Counted from the first letter of the stretch, positions 7,018 through 14,639 are shown. The stretch is DNA of 16,780 bases from DASPTT01 sp035623275 (GCA_035623275.1 DASPTT010000101.1:1-16780), one strand, 5' to 3'. Numbers and translations are program-made. The notes: generated by a model not told the origin, from the sequence alone.

Positions 7018-7608
7018 ATGCGCGCCACGCCGCCGTCCGCCGTCGCCGGGCGCGGGTCCGCGACCCTCAGCCCGGCGCAGGCGCGCATCGTGGCCACGGC
7101 CCTCGCCCTCTTCGCCGAGCACGGGGTCGGCGGCACGTCCCTGCAGATGATCGCCGATGCCATCGGGGTGACGAAGGCCGCCGTGTACCACCAGTTCAGG
7201 ACCAAGGAGGAGATCGTCATCGCCGCGGCCGAGACGGAGCTGGCCGGTCTGGAGGCGGCGCTGGTGACTGCCGAGGCCGAACCGACGCCACAACGGGCGC
7301 GCGAGGTCCTGATCTCCCGCATCGTCGACCTGGCCGTCGAACGGCGGCGGATGGAGAGCATGCTGCTCGGCGATCCGGTCATCGTCCGGTACTTCGCGCA
7401 CCACGCTCCGTTCCGGCTGGTCATGGACCGGCTCTACCGGCTGCTCATGGGCCCTGGCGCGGGGCCCGACGACCGCCTGCGTGCCGTGATGCTCACGGCG
7501 GCGATCGGGGGTGCGGTCATGCACCCCCTCGTCGTCGACCTCGACGACGACACCCTGCGGGTCCAGCTGCTGCGTCTGGCCCGGGGCTTCCTCGGCGTTC
7601 CCGATTGA
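7018..7608 (+). CDS. TetR/AcrR-family transcriptional regulator
   Basis: This 196-residue protein has a typical TetR layout: an N-terminal DNA-binding domain and a divergent helical ligand-binding domain. The helix-turn-helix lies at about residues 39-62, with GTSLQMIADAIGVTKAAVYH (39-58) and then FRTKEEI (60-66), the usual TetR signature. TetR proteins usually repress and release DNA on binding a pathway intermediate, often an acyl-CoA or aromatic compound. It is divergent from the 377-residue Cys-rich protein across about 140 bp that holds a perfect palindrome, so that gene and itself are the likely targets. Its stop codon lies 4 nt from the stop of a second, opposite-facing TetR gene. The start is supported by the spacing of a TAGGGT box 6 nt upstream. 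The ligand is unknown. Confidence 0.92.
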   Translation: MRATPPSAVAGRGSATLSPAQARIVATALALFAEHGVGGTSLQMIADAIGVTKAAVYHQFRTKEEIVIAAAETELAGLEAALVTAEAEPTPQRAREVLISRIVDLAVERRRMESMLLGDPVIVRYFAHHAPFRLVMDRLYRLLMGPGAGPDDRLRAVMLTAAIGGAVMHPLVVDLDDDTLRVQLLRLARGFLGVPD

Positions 7609-7612
7609 GCGC

Positions 7613-8320
7613 TCAGGGCGCCACGATGCCGTGGGCGACGAGCTGCCACAGGTCTTCGGCCGCGTCGCGGTCGTCGCCGCGGGTCGAGGCGCCGCCGATG
7701 GTGGACGAGAAGGTGTTGAACATGACCGCCTCGAGCACCATCCCGGCGACCCGGCGCGCGGGCAGGTCCGTCCGCACGGACCCGGCGGCGACCGCCTCGT
7801 CGAGCAGGTCGCGGAACATGGACACGAGCGGTCCGAAGGCGCGTGCCGCCTCCTTGGGATGCTGCGTGAGCAGCTGTTGGGCGAACTCGGCCATGGCCGG
7901 CGGCACACCCTTCGGCGGCGGCTTGCCCTTGGACGGCGGGCGGCACGCGAGGTGGTACTCGATGACGAACCGGTGCAGCCGCTCCAGGGGGTCCGACTCG
8001 TCGGCGATCCGCGCACCCAGGTGCTGCACGGTGGCGACCACCGACTCCTCGAACAGGGCCAGGAGCAGCTCGTGCTTGCCGTCGAAGTGCTGGTAGAAGC
8101 TCCGCAGCGACTGCCCCGATCGCTCCACCACCTCCTGCACGGTGAAGTCCTTGCCCTCGTTGGTGTTGATCAGCTCCATGGCGGCGGCCATGAAGCGCTG
8201 CACCCGGTTCTCCGCTCGGGTGCGGGCCGAATCGAGCGATCGCGCCACCGCCAGCTCGCGCCAGCTGACGCCTTCGTCGGGCTGGACGTCGGCCGCCGGT
8301 TCGTTCGTCACGTCGGACAT
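7613..8320 (-). CDS. TetR/AcrR-family transcriptional regulator (last gene of the acyl-CoA/Rieske operon)
   Basis: This 235-residue protein has an N-terminal extension before a TetR helix-turn-helix at about 58-80 (FTVQEVVERSGQSLRSFYQH at 59-78, then FDGKHELL). The C-terminal ligand domain contains a Pro/Lys-rich loop (RPPSKGKPPPKGVPP) of unusual composition. The ATG at 8320 is 17 nt after the stop of the 108-residue gene; the ribosome site is weak, so coupling to upstream translation is likely. As the last gene of a seven-gene operon it may autoregulate the whole unit, for example through one of the inverted repeats near 14591-14639; that link is inference. It is convergent with, and only 4 nt from, the other TetR gene, and the two proteins are not close copies. 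Confidence 0.9.
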   Translation of the reverse strand: MSDVTNEPAADVQPDEGVSWRELAVARSLDSARTRAENRVQRFMAAAMELINTNEGKDFTVQEVVERSGQSLRSFYQHFDGKHELLLALFEESVVATVQHLGARIADESDPLERLHRFVIEYHLACRPPSKGKPPPKGVPPAMAEFAQQLLTQHPKEAARAFGPLVSMFRDLLDEAVAAGSVRTDLPARRVAGMVLEAVMFNTFSSTIGGASTRGDDRDAAEDLWQLVAHGIVAP

Positions 8321-8337
8321 CGTATCGACGGGGCCGG

Positions 8338-8664
8338 TCAGACCACCGGCTCGACGACGACGTCCATGCTGGCCGCGCCGCTGTCGGGCACGCGGGGCTG
8401 GCGCCAGACCTCGACCGGGAACGACGCGTTCACCAGCGAGTAGCAGAGCCACAACAGCCGGGTGGCGTCCTCGGGCAGCGCGGCGTACTCGAGGCCGTCG
8501 AGGTGGGCCATGGCGGCCTCCAGGCGGGGGAAGGCGGCGTCGTAGAACGCCTGGAGATCGGCCATCGACGACGACAGGCGCTTGGCGTACCGCTCCGCCT
8601 CGGTGCGAAGCGACCAGCCGGCGAAGGGCTCGAGGTCGGCGAATTCGGGTGGCAGCACGGACAT
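8338..8664 (-). CDS. Small conserved-looking hypothetical protein next to the Rieske oxygenase
   Basis: This is a 108-residue, mostly helical, soluble-looking protein. It starts MSVLPPEFADLEPFAGW and ends with a motif-like stretch WRQPRVPDSGAASMDVVVEP before the C-terminus. I recall similar short proteins in mycobacterial catabolic clusters but know no function. The ATG at 8664 is chosen because AAAGGAG lies 7 nt upstream; a GTG at 8709 overlapping the Rieske stop is in frame but would add a 15-residue acidic tail of no evident role. It lies 41 nt downstream of the Rieske gene and 17 nt upstream of a TetR gene. One idea is that it is a partner of the oxygenase, since no small beta subunit is otherwise present; this is inference from position only. 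Confidence 0.75.
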   Translation of the reverse strand: MSVLPPEFADLEPFAGWSLRTEAERYAKRLSSSMADLQAFYDAAFPRLEAAMAHLDGLEYAALPEDATRLLWLCYSLVNASFPVEVWRQPRVPDSGAASMDVVVEPVV

Positions 8665-8705
8665 GACTGGCTCCTTTGCGTCCTCTGCGGCGTCGTCGGC
8701 CATCG

Positions 8706-10010
8706 TCACGAGGCCGTCGAGACCCGCAGCGACGGCCGTCGCCGCTCCGGGTCCTCCTGGTAGGCGGCGACGTAGTCACGGGCCGTCTTGTGGAGCTGGC
8801 GCAGGAGGATCTCCTGGTCGTTCAAGGGGAACTCGGTGACCGCCCGCGACTCGATCATCGTCTGGGTGGCCTCGAGCGTGTTGCCGTCCTGGAGCGCGTA
8901 CTCCTTGAACGTGACTGCGGCGAGCTCCTGGCGGAGGCGCTCCGTGGCGTTGCGTGGCGGCACGAAGCACAGCGTCCCCTCGAAGATGTGGCTGTCGTAG
9001 GACGTCGGCCAGTAGTGGTACGTCAGGTACCACCCCGGCGCCCAGATCAGCAGCATGAAGTTGGGGAAGAAGACGAACGAGTCCACACCCCACGCCTTGC
9101 TCCGCGCCGGGTTCACCCCGGGCGGCAGCGGGTCGAGGCCGTCGATGTCGGGCCGTTCCCACGGGCCGAAGAGCCCGCTGTGCAGCACCCGCTCGATGGG
9201 CTTCACCATGTTCAGGTCCTTCGGCGGCGACATCCCGCCCCACGACGACACCATCCCGTGCGGGCCGTCGAGCTTGTAGGCCAGCGCCTCGTAGCCGACC
9301 CCCTGCAGCTTGCGCGACTCCTCGGCCACAGCCTGCTTCGCGTGCAGGACGGGCGCGTGGTAGAACTCGGCGAAGGCGTCGATGAACAGCTTCCAGTTGC
9401 TGCCGACCTCGGCGCGGTACTTGTAGACCTGCGTCATCTTGTCGAACGGGTACCCCGCCAGCTCGCTGCCCATCTCCCCCAGGTACTCGGCGAGGCCGAC
9501 CGCGTTCTTCGGGTCGGGGTTCACGAAGATGAAGCCCTCCCAGACCTCCGTCTGCACCGGGACCAGCCCGAACTCGGTCTTGTCCAGGTCGAAGAACTCG
9601 TCCTCCTGCTGCACGAAGGTGAGCCCACCCTGGAGGTCGTAGCGCCAGCCGTGGTACTTGCAGGTGAACTGGCGGCACATCCCGGCCGTCTCCTCGCGCG
9701 GGTAGTCGTTCCACACCAGCTTGTTGCCGCGGTGCCGGCAGATGTTGTGGAAGCCGCGGACCTCGCCGTCGGTGCCCCGGACCACCACCACCGACGTTCC
9801 TGCGGCGGCCAGCTCCCTGGTGAAGTAGCTGCCGGCACGCGGGAGCTGCTCGACCCGGCCGACGTTCTGCCACGTCCGGGCGAAGATGGCCCGCCGCTCC
9901 AGCTCGTAGTGCTCCGGCGAGATCGAGTCCTCGTAGGAGACCGGTCCGGTCCCCAGCTCGGGGTAGTGCGCCGTCCAGCTCCCCTCCGCCGGCTTCTGGA
10001 AATGTGCCAT
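8706..10010 (-). CDS. Rieske non-haem iron oxygenase, large (alpha) subunit
   Basis: This 434-residue protein is an aromatic-ring-hydroxylating or demethylating oxygenase alpha subunit. The [2Fe-2S] ligands are C91 and H93 (CRHRGN) and C117 and H120 (CKYHGW). The linker between H93 and C117 is 23 residues, about six longer than the common 16-17. The catalytic iron site is H218-x4-H223 within DAFAEFYHAPVLH (211-223), with D375 (LQDGNTLE) as the likely third ligand. The ATG at 10010 is preceded by a GGGAAGG site about 7 nt away. It lies in an acyl-CoA degradation operon, so it may act on a ring compound or its thioester. No ferredoxin, reductase or conventional beta subunit is encoded nearby. 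The family is certain; the substrate is unknown. Confidence 0.93.
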   Translation of the reverse strand: MAHFQKPAEGSWTAHYPELGTGPVSYEDSISPEHYELERRAIFARTWQNVGRVEQLPRAGSYFTRELAAAGTSVVVVRGTDGEVRGFHNICRHRGNKLVWNDYPREETAGMCRQFTCKYHGWRYDLQGGLTFVQQEDEFFDLDKTEFGLVPVQTEVWEGFIFVNPDPKNAVGLAEYLGEMGSELAGYPFDKMTQVYKYRAEVGSNWKLFIDAFAEFYHAPVLHAKQAVAEESRKLQGVGYEALAYKLDGPHGMVSSWGGMSPPKDLNMVKPIERVLHSGLFGPWERPDIDGLDPLPPGVNPARSKAWGVDSFVFFPNFMLLIWAPGWYLTYHYWPTSYDSHIFEGTLCFVPPRNATERLRQELAAVTFKEYALQDGNTLEATQTMIESRAVTEFPLNDQEILLRQLHKTARDYVAAYQEDPERRRPSLRVSTAS

Positions 10011-10087
10011 GACCCTGCCTTCCCTCAGCTCGCCTGCGATTCCGACATGTGCCGCGCCAGCACCTGCGATCCCGGCATCCGTGACCC
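10011..10087. repeat. Imperfect 16-bp direct repeat in the gap upstream of the Rieske gene
   Basis: This 77-nt gap is the longest inside the minus-strand operon. It contains CCTGCGATTCCGACAT (10033-10048) and CCTGCGATCCCGGCAT (10063-10078), identical at 14 of 16 positions and offset by exactly 30 bp, about three helical turns. It could be a regulator or RNA element that sets expression of the Rieske gene. I see no clear promoter in it. Confidence 0.45.
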
Positions 10088-10915
10088 CTACACCCCGTCG
10101 CCCGGGTCCGGCCGCCCGTCGTGCGCCTTCTCCCGCGGCGCGAGGAGGCGGTCGAGGTTGGCCCGCAGCTCGGGCGACCCGAAGGAGCGGTCCTCCGCGC
10201 TCAGCGCGAAGTCGAGAGCCCCGAGCACGGCCCGCTCCAGATGGAGGTTGAGGATCCGCTTGGTGTCCTGGACGGCCTGTGCCGGCAGCGCGGCGATCCG
10301 CTGCGCGCAGGCGAGGGCCTCGGCGAGCACCTCGTCGTCGGGGCAGACGTGGTTCGCCAGCCCGATCTCCGCGGCGCGCCGTGCCGGGATGCGGTCCCCG
10401 GTGAGGGCGTACTCCTTGGCCAGCTGCAGGCTGACGAGCAGCGGCCAGGTCACCGGGCCACCGTCCGCGGCGACCAGGCCCACCATGACGTGGGGGTCGG
10501 CCAGGTGCGCGCTCTCCGCCATGAAGACCACGTCGGAGAGGGCGACCAGGCTGCACCCGAGCCCCACGGCCGGGCCGTTCACGGCCGCGATCACCGGCAC
10601 CCGGCACCCGACCATGCCGGTGACGATCTGGCGGCCGTGCGTGAGCGTCTCGCGCCGCAGGACCGGGTCGCGCGCCAGCTCGTCGAGGTAGGAGAAGTCT
10701 CCGCCGGCCGAGAAGGCGCGCCCGTTGCCCGTCAGCACGACCGCGCGGGCCTCGACGTCCGCGTCGACCTGGGGGAACAGGGCGGCCAGTCCCTTGTGCA
10801 GCTCGTGGTTGGTGGCATTGAGCTGCTCGGGACGGTTCAGGCGGACGATCCGCACCGGTCCCTCGGCCTCCACCACCAGGTGCGGTCCCACGTCGTAGCC
10901 CCCGGCGGCGCTCAT
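10088..10915 (-). CDS. Enoyl-CoA hydratase/isomerase family protein (crotonase fold)
   Basis: This 275-residue crotonase-fold protein would act on an acyl-CoA. Oxyanion-hole segments are visible at NGRAFSAGGDF (64-74) and AVNGPAVGLGCSLV (111-124). At the position of the usual first catalytic glutamate the sequence reads ADPHVMVGLVAADGG (139-153), so the canonical PE is PH and the acidic residue nearby is D151. This suggests an isomerase, hydrolase or specialised hydratase rather than a standard beta-oxidation hydratase. Its ATG overlaps the stop of the upstream dehydrogenase subunit (ATGA), so translation is coupled. The downstream Rieske gene begins after 77 nt. Confidence in the family is high and in the reaction low. 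Confidence 0.9.
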   Translation of the reverse strand: MSAAGGYDVGPHLVVEAEGPVRIVRLNRPEQLNATNHELHKGLAALFPQVDADVEARAVVLTGNGRAFSAGGDFSYLDELARDPVLRRETLTHGRQIVTGMVGCRVPVIAAVNGPAVGLGCSLVALSDVVFMAESAHLADPHVMVGLVAADGGPVTWPLLVSLQLAKEYALTGDRIPARRAAEIGLANHVCPDDEVLAEALACAQRIAALPAQAVQDTKRILNLHLERAVLGALDFALSAEDRSFGSPELRANLDRLLAPREKAHDGRPDPGDGV

Positions 10916-12042
10916 GCGACCGGCAACCCGAGGATGCGGCGCGCCACGAGGTTGCGCTGGATCTGGGAGGTGCCGCCCATGACGCTCTGGGCGCGGCTGT
11001 AGAGATAGGCCTTGAGCCAGGTGTCGTCCCCGCCCCCGAGGCCGGTCCCGCCGATCGCCAGGGCGGCATGGCCCACCGTCTGCTCCGTCGACGTCATGAG
11101 GAGCTTGTCGACCGAGCCCTCGGGGCCATGGGAGATGCCGCCCAGCCGGTCAGACAGCCGCCGGCACACGTGCAGCCGCAGCATCTCGGCCTCGACGAGA
11201 GCCCAGGCCAGCTGGCGCACCTGCTCGGGCCCGAACGCGCCGGGCTCCTTGCGCACGCGGGCCACCAGCTCCTTGACCAGCTTCCCGTAGCGGGCGACGT
11301 ACCCCAGCTCGCCCGGCTCGCGCTCGTGGGAGACCACTGTCATGGCCAGCGCCCACCCCTCCCCGGGCGCGCCGACCATGTTCGCCGCCGGCACCCGGGC
11401 GCCGTCGAAGACGACCTCGCCGAACTCCTTGGTGATGCCGTTGATCATCCGGAGCGGGCGCCGCTGCACGCCCGGCTGGTCCATGGCCAGTGCGAAGGCG
11501 GAGATCCCCTTGTGCCTGGGCACCTCGCGGTCGGTGCGGGCCAGGAGAAGGCACCACTGCGCTTCGTCCGAGTAGCTGGTCCAGACCTTGTGCCCGGTGA
11601 TCACGTAGTCGTCGCCGTCGCGATCGGCGCGTGTGCGCAACGAGGCCAGGTCCGAGCCGGCGTCGGGCTCGCTGAACCCCTGGCACCACCGGTCCCGGCC
11701 GTTGACGATGCCCGGGAGGAACCGCGTCTTGACCTCGTCGCTGCCGTGCTCGAGGATGCCCCAGACCAGGTATCCGAGGCTCGGCCGGGGCGGCGCGCCG
11801 GCCGACGCCAGCTCCTGGTCGACGACGGCCTCGTAGACGCTCGCCATCCCCTGGCCCCCGATCTCGGTCGGCCACGACATGCCGAAGAACCCGGCGTCGT
11901 ACAGGTCGCGGTGCCACTGCGCCATCCCGGCCCAGTAGTCGTCGTCGGTCGACGACGCGGGCAGGCCGGGGTTGTGCTCCTCCAGCCAGGCCCGGAGGCG
12001 CAGGCGCACGGCGCGCTCGGCCGGCGAGTCGCCGAAGTCCAT
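10912..12042 (-). CDS. Acyl-CoA dehydrogenase, FadE alpha-type subunit
   Basis: This 376-residue protein carries the acyl-CoA dehydrogenase N-terminal and middle domains: GMSWPTEIGGQG (54-65), FSEPDAGSDL (123-132) and VWTSYSDEAQW (153-163). E240 in SHER is at the position used as catalytic base in isovaleryl-type and FadE26-type enzymes. It lacks the RxQFGxPI flavin-binding motif normally found in the C-terminal domain, and the usual YEGT glutamate is replaced (MGGTSQIQRNL, 355-365). These gaps are filled by the adjacent gene product, so an alpha2beta2 heterotetramer like mycobacterial ChsE complexes is likely; those known complexes desaturate CoA thioesters of bulky cyclic side chains. Its ATG shares an A with the upstream stop (TGATG), with GGGGAGGG just before. 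Its stop overlaps the crotonase start. Confidence 0.93.
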   Translation of the reverse strand: MDFGDSPAERAVRLRLRAWLEEHNPGLPASSTDDDYWAGMAQWHRDLYDAGFFGMSWPTEIGGQGMASVYEAVVDQELASAGAPPRPSLGYLVWGILEHGSDEVKTRFLPGIVNGRDRWCQGFSEPDAGSDLASLRTRADRDGDDYVITGHKVWTSYSDEAQWCLLLARTDREVPRHKGISAFALAMDQPGVQRRPLRMINGITKEFGEVVFDGARVPAANMVGAPGEGWALAMTVVSHEREPGELGYVARYGKLVKELVARVRKEPGAFGPEQVRQLAWALVEAEMLRLHVCRRLSDRLGGISHGPEGSVDKLLMTSTEQTVGHAALAIGGTGLGGGDDTWLKAYLYSRAQSVMGGTSQIQRNLVARRILGLPVA

Positions 12043-13067
12043 CAGCCCTCCCCGATCCCGTGGTGCACCAGGACGCGCCCCAGGCTGGGGCCCACCCCGC
12101 CGAAGAGGTCGCTCGAGAGCAGGGCGCGCCGGAGATAGACGTGGGCCAGGCAGTCCCAGGTGTTCCCGATGCCGCCGTGGACCTGGATCACCGCCTCGCA
12201 CACGTCGCGCGCGGCGCGCGCCGTGTACGCCTTCGCCACCGCCCCCGCCGCCAGGGCGTCGGGCGCGCCCAGCGAGTCGACGGCCCACGCCGCGTGCAGG
12301 GCGGCGCTGCGGGACCCCTCCGTGGCGACGAAGGCGTCGGCCAGTAGGTGCTGCACCGCCTGGAAGGACCCGATCGGCGCGTCGTACTGGCGGCGCTCGG
12401 CGGCATACACGCACGCCAGGGACAGCGCGCCCTGCATGACCCCGACGAGGTCGGCGCACGTGAGTGCCAGGCCCAGCGCCGTCCAGCGCGTCATCGCCTC
12501 CCCCCCGAGCACCCCCGCCGCCATCGGTTCGGGCGACGAGGCCCGTTCCGACGCCCATGCGGCACGCGTCAGGTCCAGGGGCGGCTCGGCGCGTCCGGGC
12601 GCCAGCGCGGCCAGATCGTCGCCCTCGGCCGAGGGGACCAGCACGAGGGCGCGGCGCGCCCCCCGGGCGTCGACGGCCACGGCCGCGGGCACCACGCCGC
12701 CCACGGCGCGCGCCGGTGCGGAGAGGTCGGGCACGAAGGCGACGGTCTCCACGTCCTCCGCCGGCGGCGCCCCCGACAGGCGCCGCAGCTCGGCGGCCAG
12801 GGTGGGACCGATGAAGGCCACGTCGGCCAGGCCGCGGCCGAGCTCCTCGGCCACGAGAGCGGCCTCGACGCCCGAGGCCAGGGGGGCGGCGCCGTCGCTC
12901 CCCACCGCTCGCAGCTCGCGCCAGCCGGCGGCGGACGACGCCGCCTCCAGCCGCTCGGCCCGCGCCGCGTCGTCGAGGTCGCCCACGCTGCGGGGGCCCA
13001 GGCGGTCGACGGCGCCGGCCACGGCGTCGCGCAGGGCCTGCTGCTCCGGGGAGAGGCGGACGTCCAT
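12042..13067 (-). CDS. Acyl-CoA dehydrogenase-like protein, FadE beta-type subunit
   Basis: This 341-residue protein is a divergent acyl-CoA dehydrogenase. The C-terminal domain is well kept: RRQYDAPIGSFQAVQH (225-240) supplies the arginine and glutamine that normally bind FAD from the neighbouring subunit, and VHGGIGNTWDCLAHVYLRRAL (296-316) is a family signature. The middle domain (about 100-180) is degenerate, the EPxAGSD motif is missing, and neither known catalytic glutamate position is occupied. Alone it should be inactive; paired with the subunit encoded immediately downstream it would complete the active site. Both junctions with neighbours are TGATG, sharing one base. High Ala content in 105-180 is notable. 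The heteromer is inferred from the complementary motif pattern. Confidence 0.9.
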   Translation of the reverse strand: MDVRLSPEQQALRDAVAGAVDRLGPRSVGDLDDAARAERLEAASSAAGWRELRAVGSDGAAPLASGVEAALVAEELGRGLADVAFIGPTLAAELRRLSGAPPAEDVETVAFVPDLSAPARAVGGVVPAAVAVDARGARRALVLVPSAEGDDLAALAPGRAEPPLDLTRAAWASERASSPEPMAAGVLGGEAMTRWTALGLALTCADLVGVMQGALSLACVYAAERRQYDAPIGSFQAVQHLLADAFVATEGSRSAALHAAWAVDSLGAPDALAAGAVAKAYTARAARDVCEAVIQVHGGIGNTWDCLAHVYLRRALLSSDLFGGVGPSLGRVLVHHGIGEG

Positions 13068-14590
13068 CAGTGCGCCGCCTGGTCCGCCCGGGCGGTGAGT
13101 GCGGGCGCCCACTCGTCGCGCAGGGTGCGGCGCAGCACCTTGCCGGAGGGGAGCCGGGGGACGGCGTCGACGACCACCACGTGGCGCAGCTGCTTGTACG
13201 TGGCGAGCTGGTCGGCCACCAGTTGCCGGAGCTCGCCCTCGGACACTGGCACGGCCGGGTCGAGCTGGACGGCGGCCACGGGCACCTCGCCGGCGCGCTC
13301 GTCGGGGATGCCGAACACCGCGCAGTCCAGCACCGCCGGGTGCCCGTGGAGCACCGTCTCGAGCTCGGCCGGCGCCACCTGGAACCCGTTGACCTTGATC
13401 ATCTCCTTGCGCCGGTCGGTGAGGTGCACCCACCCCTCCGGCTCGAGCCACCCCACGTCCCCCGTGCGGTACCAGCCGTCCGCGAAGGCGGCGGCGCTGT
13501 CGGCCTCGGGGAGGTAGCCAGCCATCACCGACGGACCGCGCACCTGGATCTCGCCCACGCCGCCGGGCTCGAGGACCGCACCGGTGTCGATGTCCTGGAC
13601 GCGCAGCACCACGCCGGCGGGCGCGAGCCCGGCCGAGTCGAGTCGCCAGGCGTCGGGGCGCGCCACGGGGTTCGCCGCGATCACCGGCACCTCGCTGGCT
13701 CCGTAGGCGGGGAGCCAGCGGACCCCGCTGCGCTCGGTCACCACCCGCGCGACGTTCTCGCTGACGGGGGTGGCGCCCCACATGACGTAGCGAAGGGAGG
13801 AGAGGTCGTAGTCCTCCAGGCGCGGGTGGTTGGCCATGGCCAGGGCGATGGGGGCGACGGCCATCTCCAGGGTCATCCGCTCCCGCTCGATGCAGGCGAG
13901 CTCCTCGTCGAGGTCGAACCGGCGGTGCAGGCGGACGCCGGCACCAGCGGCCACCGCAGCCAGCAGGTTGAGCAGCCCCAGGATGTGCGAGGGCGGCGTG
14001 GACAGCTGGAACCGGTCCTCCGGACCGAGGCCCAGCGCGGCGACCCAGTGCGCCGTCGCGTGCCCCATCGAGTCGTGGGTGTGGCGCACCGCCTTGGGCA
14101 GGCCCGTGGTGCCCGAGCTGAACACCAGCACCGACTCCGCCGTCCCCGCCACGTCCTCGCCCACGGCCGGCCGGAGGGTGCCCAGCGCGGCGGCTGTGGC
14201 GGCGGCGTCGACGTCGGTCACGCGTGCGCCTCCGAGCACCTCGGCCAGCACCGGCACCGTGTCGGCGTCGGCCACCGCGTGCACGGGACCGGTCAGCGCC
14301 AGCGCGTGCGCGACCTCGGTCTTCTTCCAGGCGGGGCTGACCATCACGGAGGCGGCGCCGAGCTTGCTCACCGCCTCCACGGCCACCAGGAACTCCACGC
14401 GGTTGGCCATCATCACCGCCACCCGCGTGCCGGAGCCGACGCCGTGCGCGGCGAGGTGCCGCGCCATGGTGCCGCTCAGGCCGTCGAGCTCGCCGAAGGT
14501 CCAGGACCGGTCCCCCGCCCGAAGCGCCACGCGGTCCCCGAAGCGGCCGGCGGCCCGTTCGAGCCCCCGGTGCATCGGGCCCACACCCAT
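13067..14590 (-). CDS. Acyl-CoA synthetase / AMP-dependent ligase (FadD-like)
   Basis: This 507-residue member of the ANL superfamily would convert a carboxylic acid, ATP and CoA to an acyl-CoA through an acyl-adenylate. The core motifs are intact: FSSGTTGLPKAV (157-168), WGATP (271-275), YGASE (296-300), WYRTGD (373-378), DRRKEMIKVNGFQVAPAE (392-409) and PSGKVLRRTL (481-490) with the C-terminal catalytic lysine K484. It is the first gene of a seven-gene minus-strand operon, so it probably activates the pathway substrate. The ATG at 14590 is preceded at the right distance by a promoter that would give a leaderless mRNA; a second ATG at 14575 would remove five residues. Its stop overlaps the next start (TGATG). 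The acid it activates is unknown; an aromatic or steroid-like side chain is plausible. Confidence 0.93.
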   Translation of the reverse strand: MGVGPMHRGLERAAGRFGDRVALRAGDRSWTFGELDGLSGTMARHLAAHGVGSGTRVAVMMANRVEFLVAVEAVSKLGAASVMVSPAWKKTEVAHALALTGPVHAVADADTVPVLAEVLGGARVTDVDAAATAAALGTLRPAVGEDVAGTAESVLVFSSGTTGLPKAVRHTHDSMGHATAHWVAALGLGPEDRFQLSTPPSHILGLLNLLAAVAAGAGVRLHRRFDLDEELACIERERMTLEMAVAPIALAMANHPRLEDYDLSSLRYVMWGATPVSENVARVVTERSGVRWLPAYGASEVPVIAANPVARPDAWRLDSAGLAPAGVVLRVQDIDTGAVLEPGGVGEIQVRGPSVMAGYLPEADSAAAFADGWYRTGDVGWLEPEGWVHLTDRRKEMIKVNGFQVAPAELETVLHGHPAVLDCAVFGIPDERAGEVPVAAVQLDPAVPVSEGELRQLVADQLATYKQLRHVVVVDAVPRLPSGKVLRRTLRDEWAPALTARADQAAH

Positions 14591-14605
14591 GAGAACATTC
14601 TTCTC
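14591..14605. promoter_or_regulatory. Inverted repeat GAGAA-N5-TTCTC, candidate operator
   Basis: Five-base arms at 14591-14595 and 14601-14605 flank CATTC. The repeat begins immediately next to the ligase ATG and covers the predicted -10 of the operon, a good position for a repressor. The operon's own TetR (7613-8320) is a candidate binder, by inference. Confidence 0.4.
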
Positions 14606-14625
14606 GCAGGTGAGATCGCTGTCAA
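14591..14625 (-). promoter_or_regulatory. Probable leaderless promoter of the seven-gene minus operon
   Basis: On the minus strand a consensus TTGACA (14625-14620) is followed by 17 bp and AAGAAT (14602-14597), then GTTCTC and the ATG at 14590. The -10 is imperfect because its first base is A. The 6-nt distance to the ATG implies a leaderless transcript, which fits the lack of a clear ribosome site. The GAGAA-N5-TTCTC repeat overlaps the -10. Confidence 0.5.
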
Positions 14626-14639
14626 CAGGAAGCGCCTGT
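14625..14639. promoter_or_regulatory. Inverted repeat ACAGG-N5-CCTGT, candidate operator
   Basis: Five-base arms at 14625-14629 and 14635-14639 flank AAGCG. Its right arm touches the TATGCT -10 of the stand-alone dehydrogenase and its left arm touches the TTGACA of the minus operon. It has the same 5-5-5 layout as the repeat 34 bp away but a different sequence. Confidence 0.35.

Noticed and set aside
8665..8709. GTG at 8709 as start of the small hypothetical gene
   Set aside because: The overlap with the Rieske stop is attractive, but AAAGGAG is correctly spaced for the ATG at 8664 and the extra residues look non-conserved.
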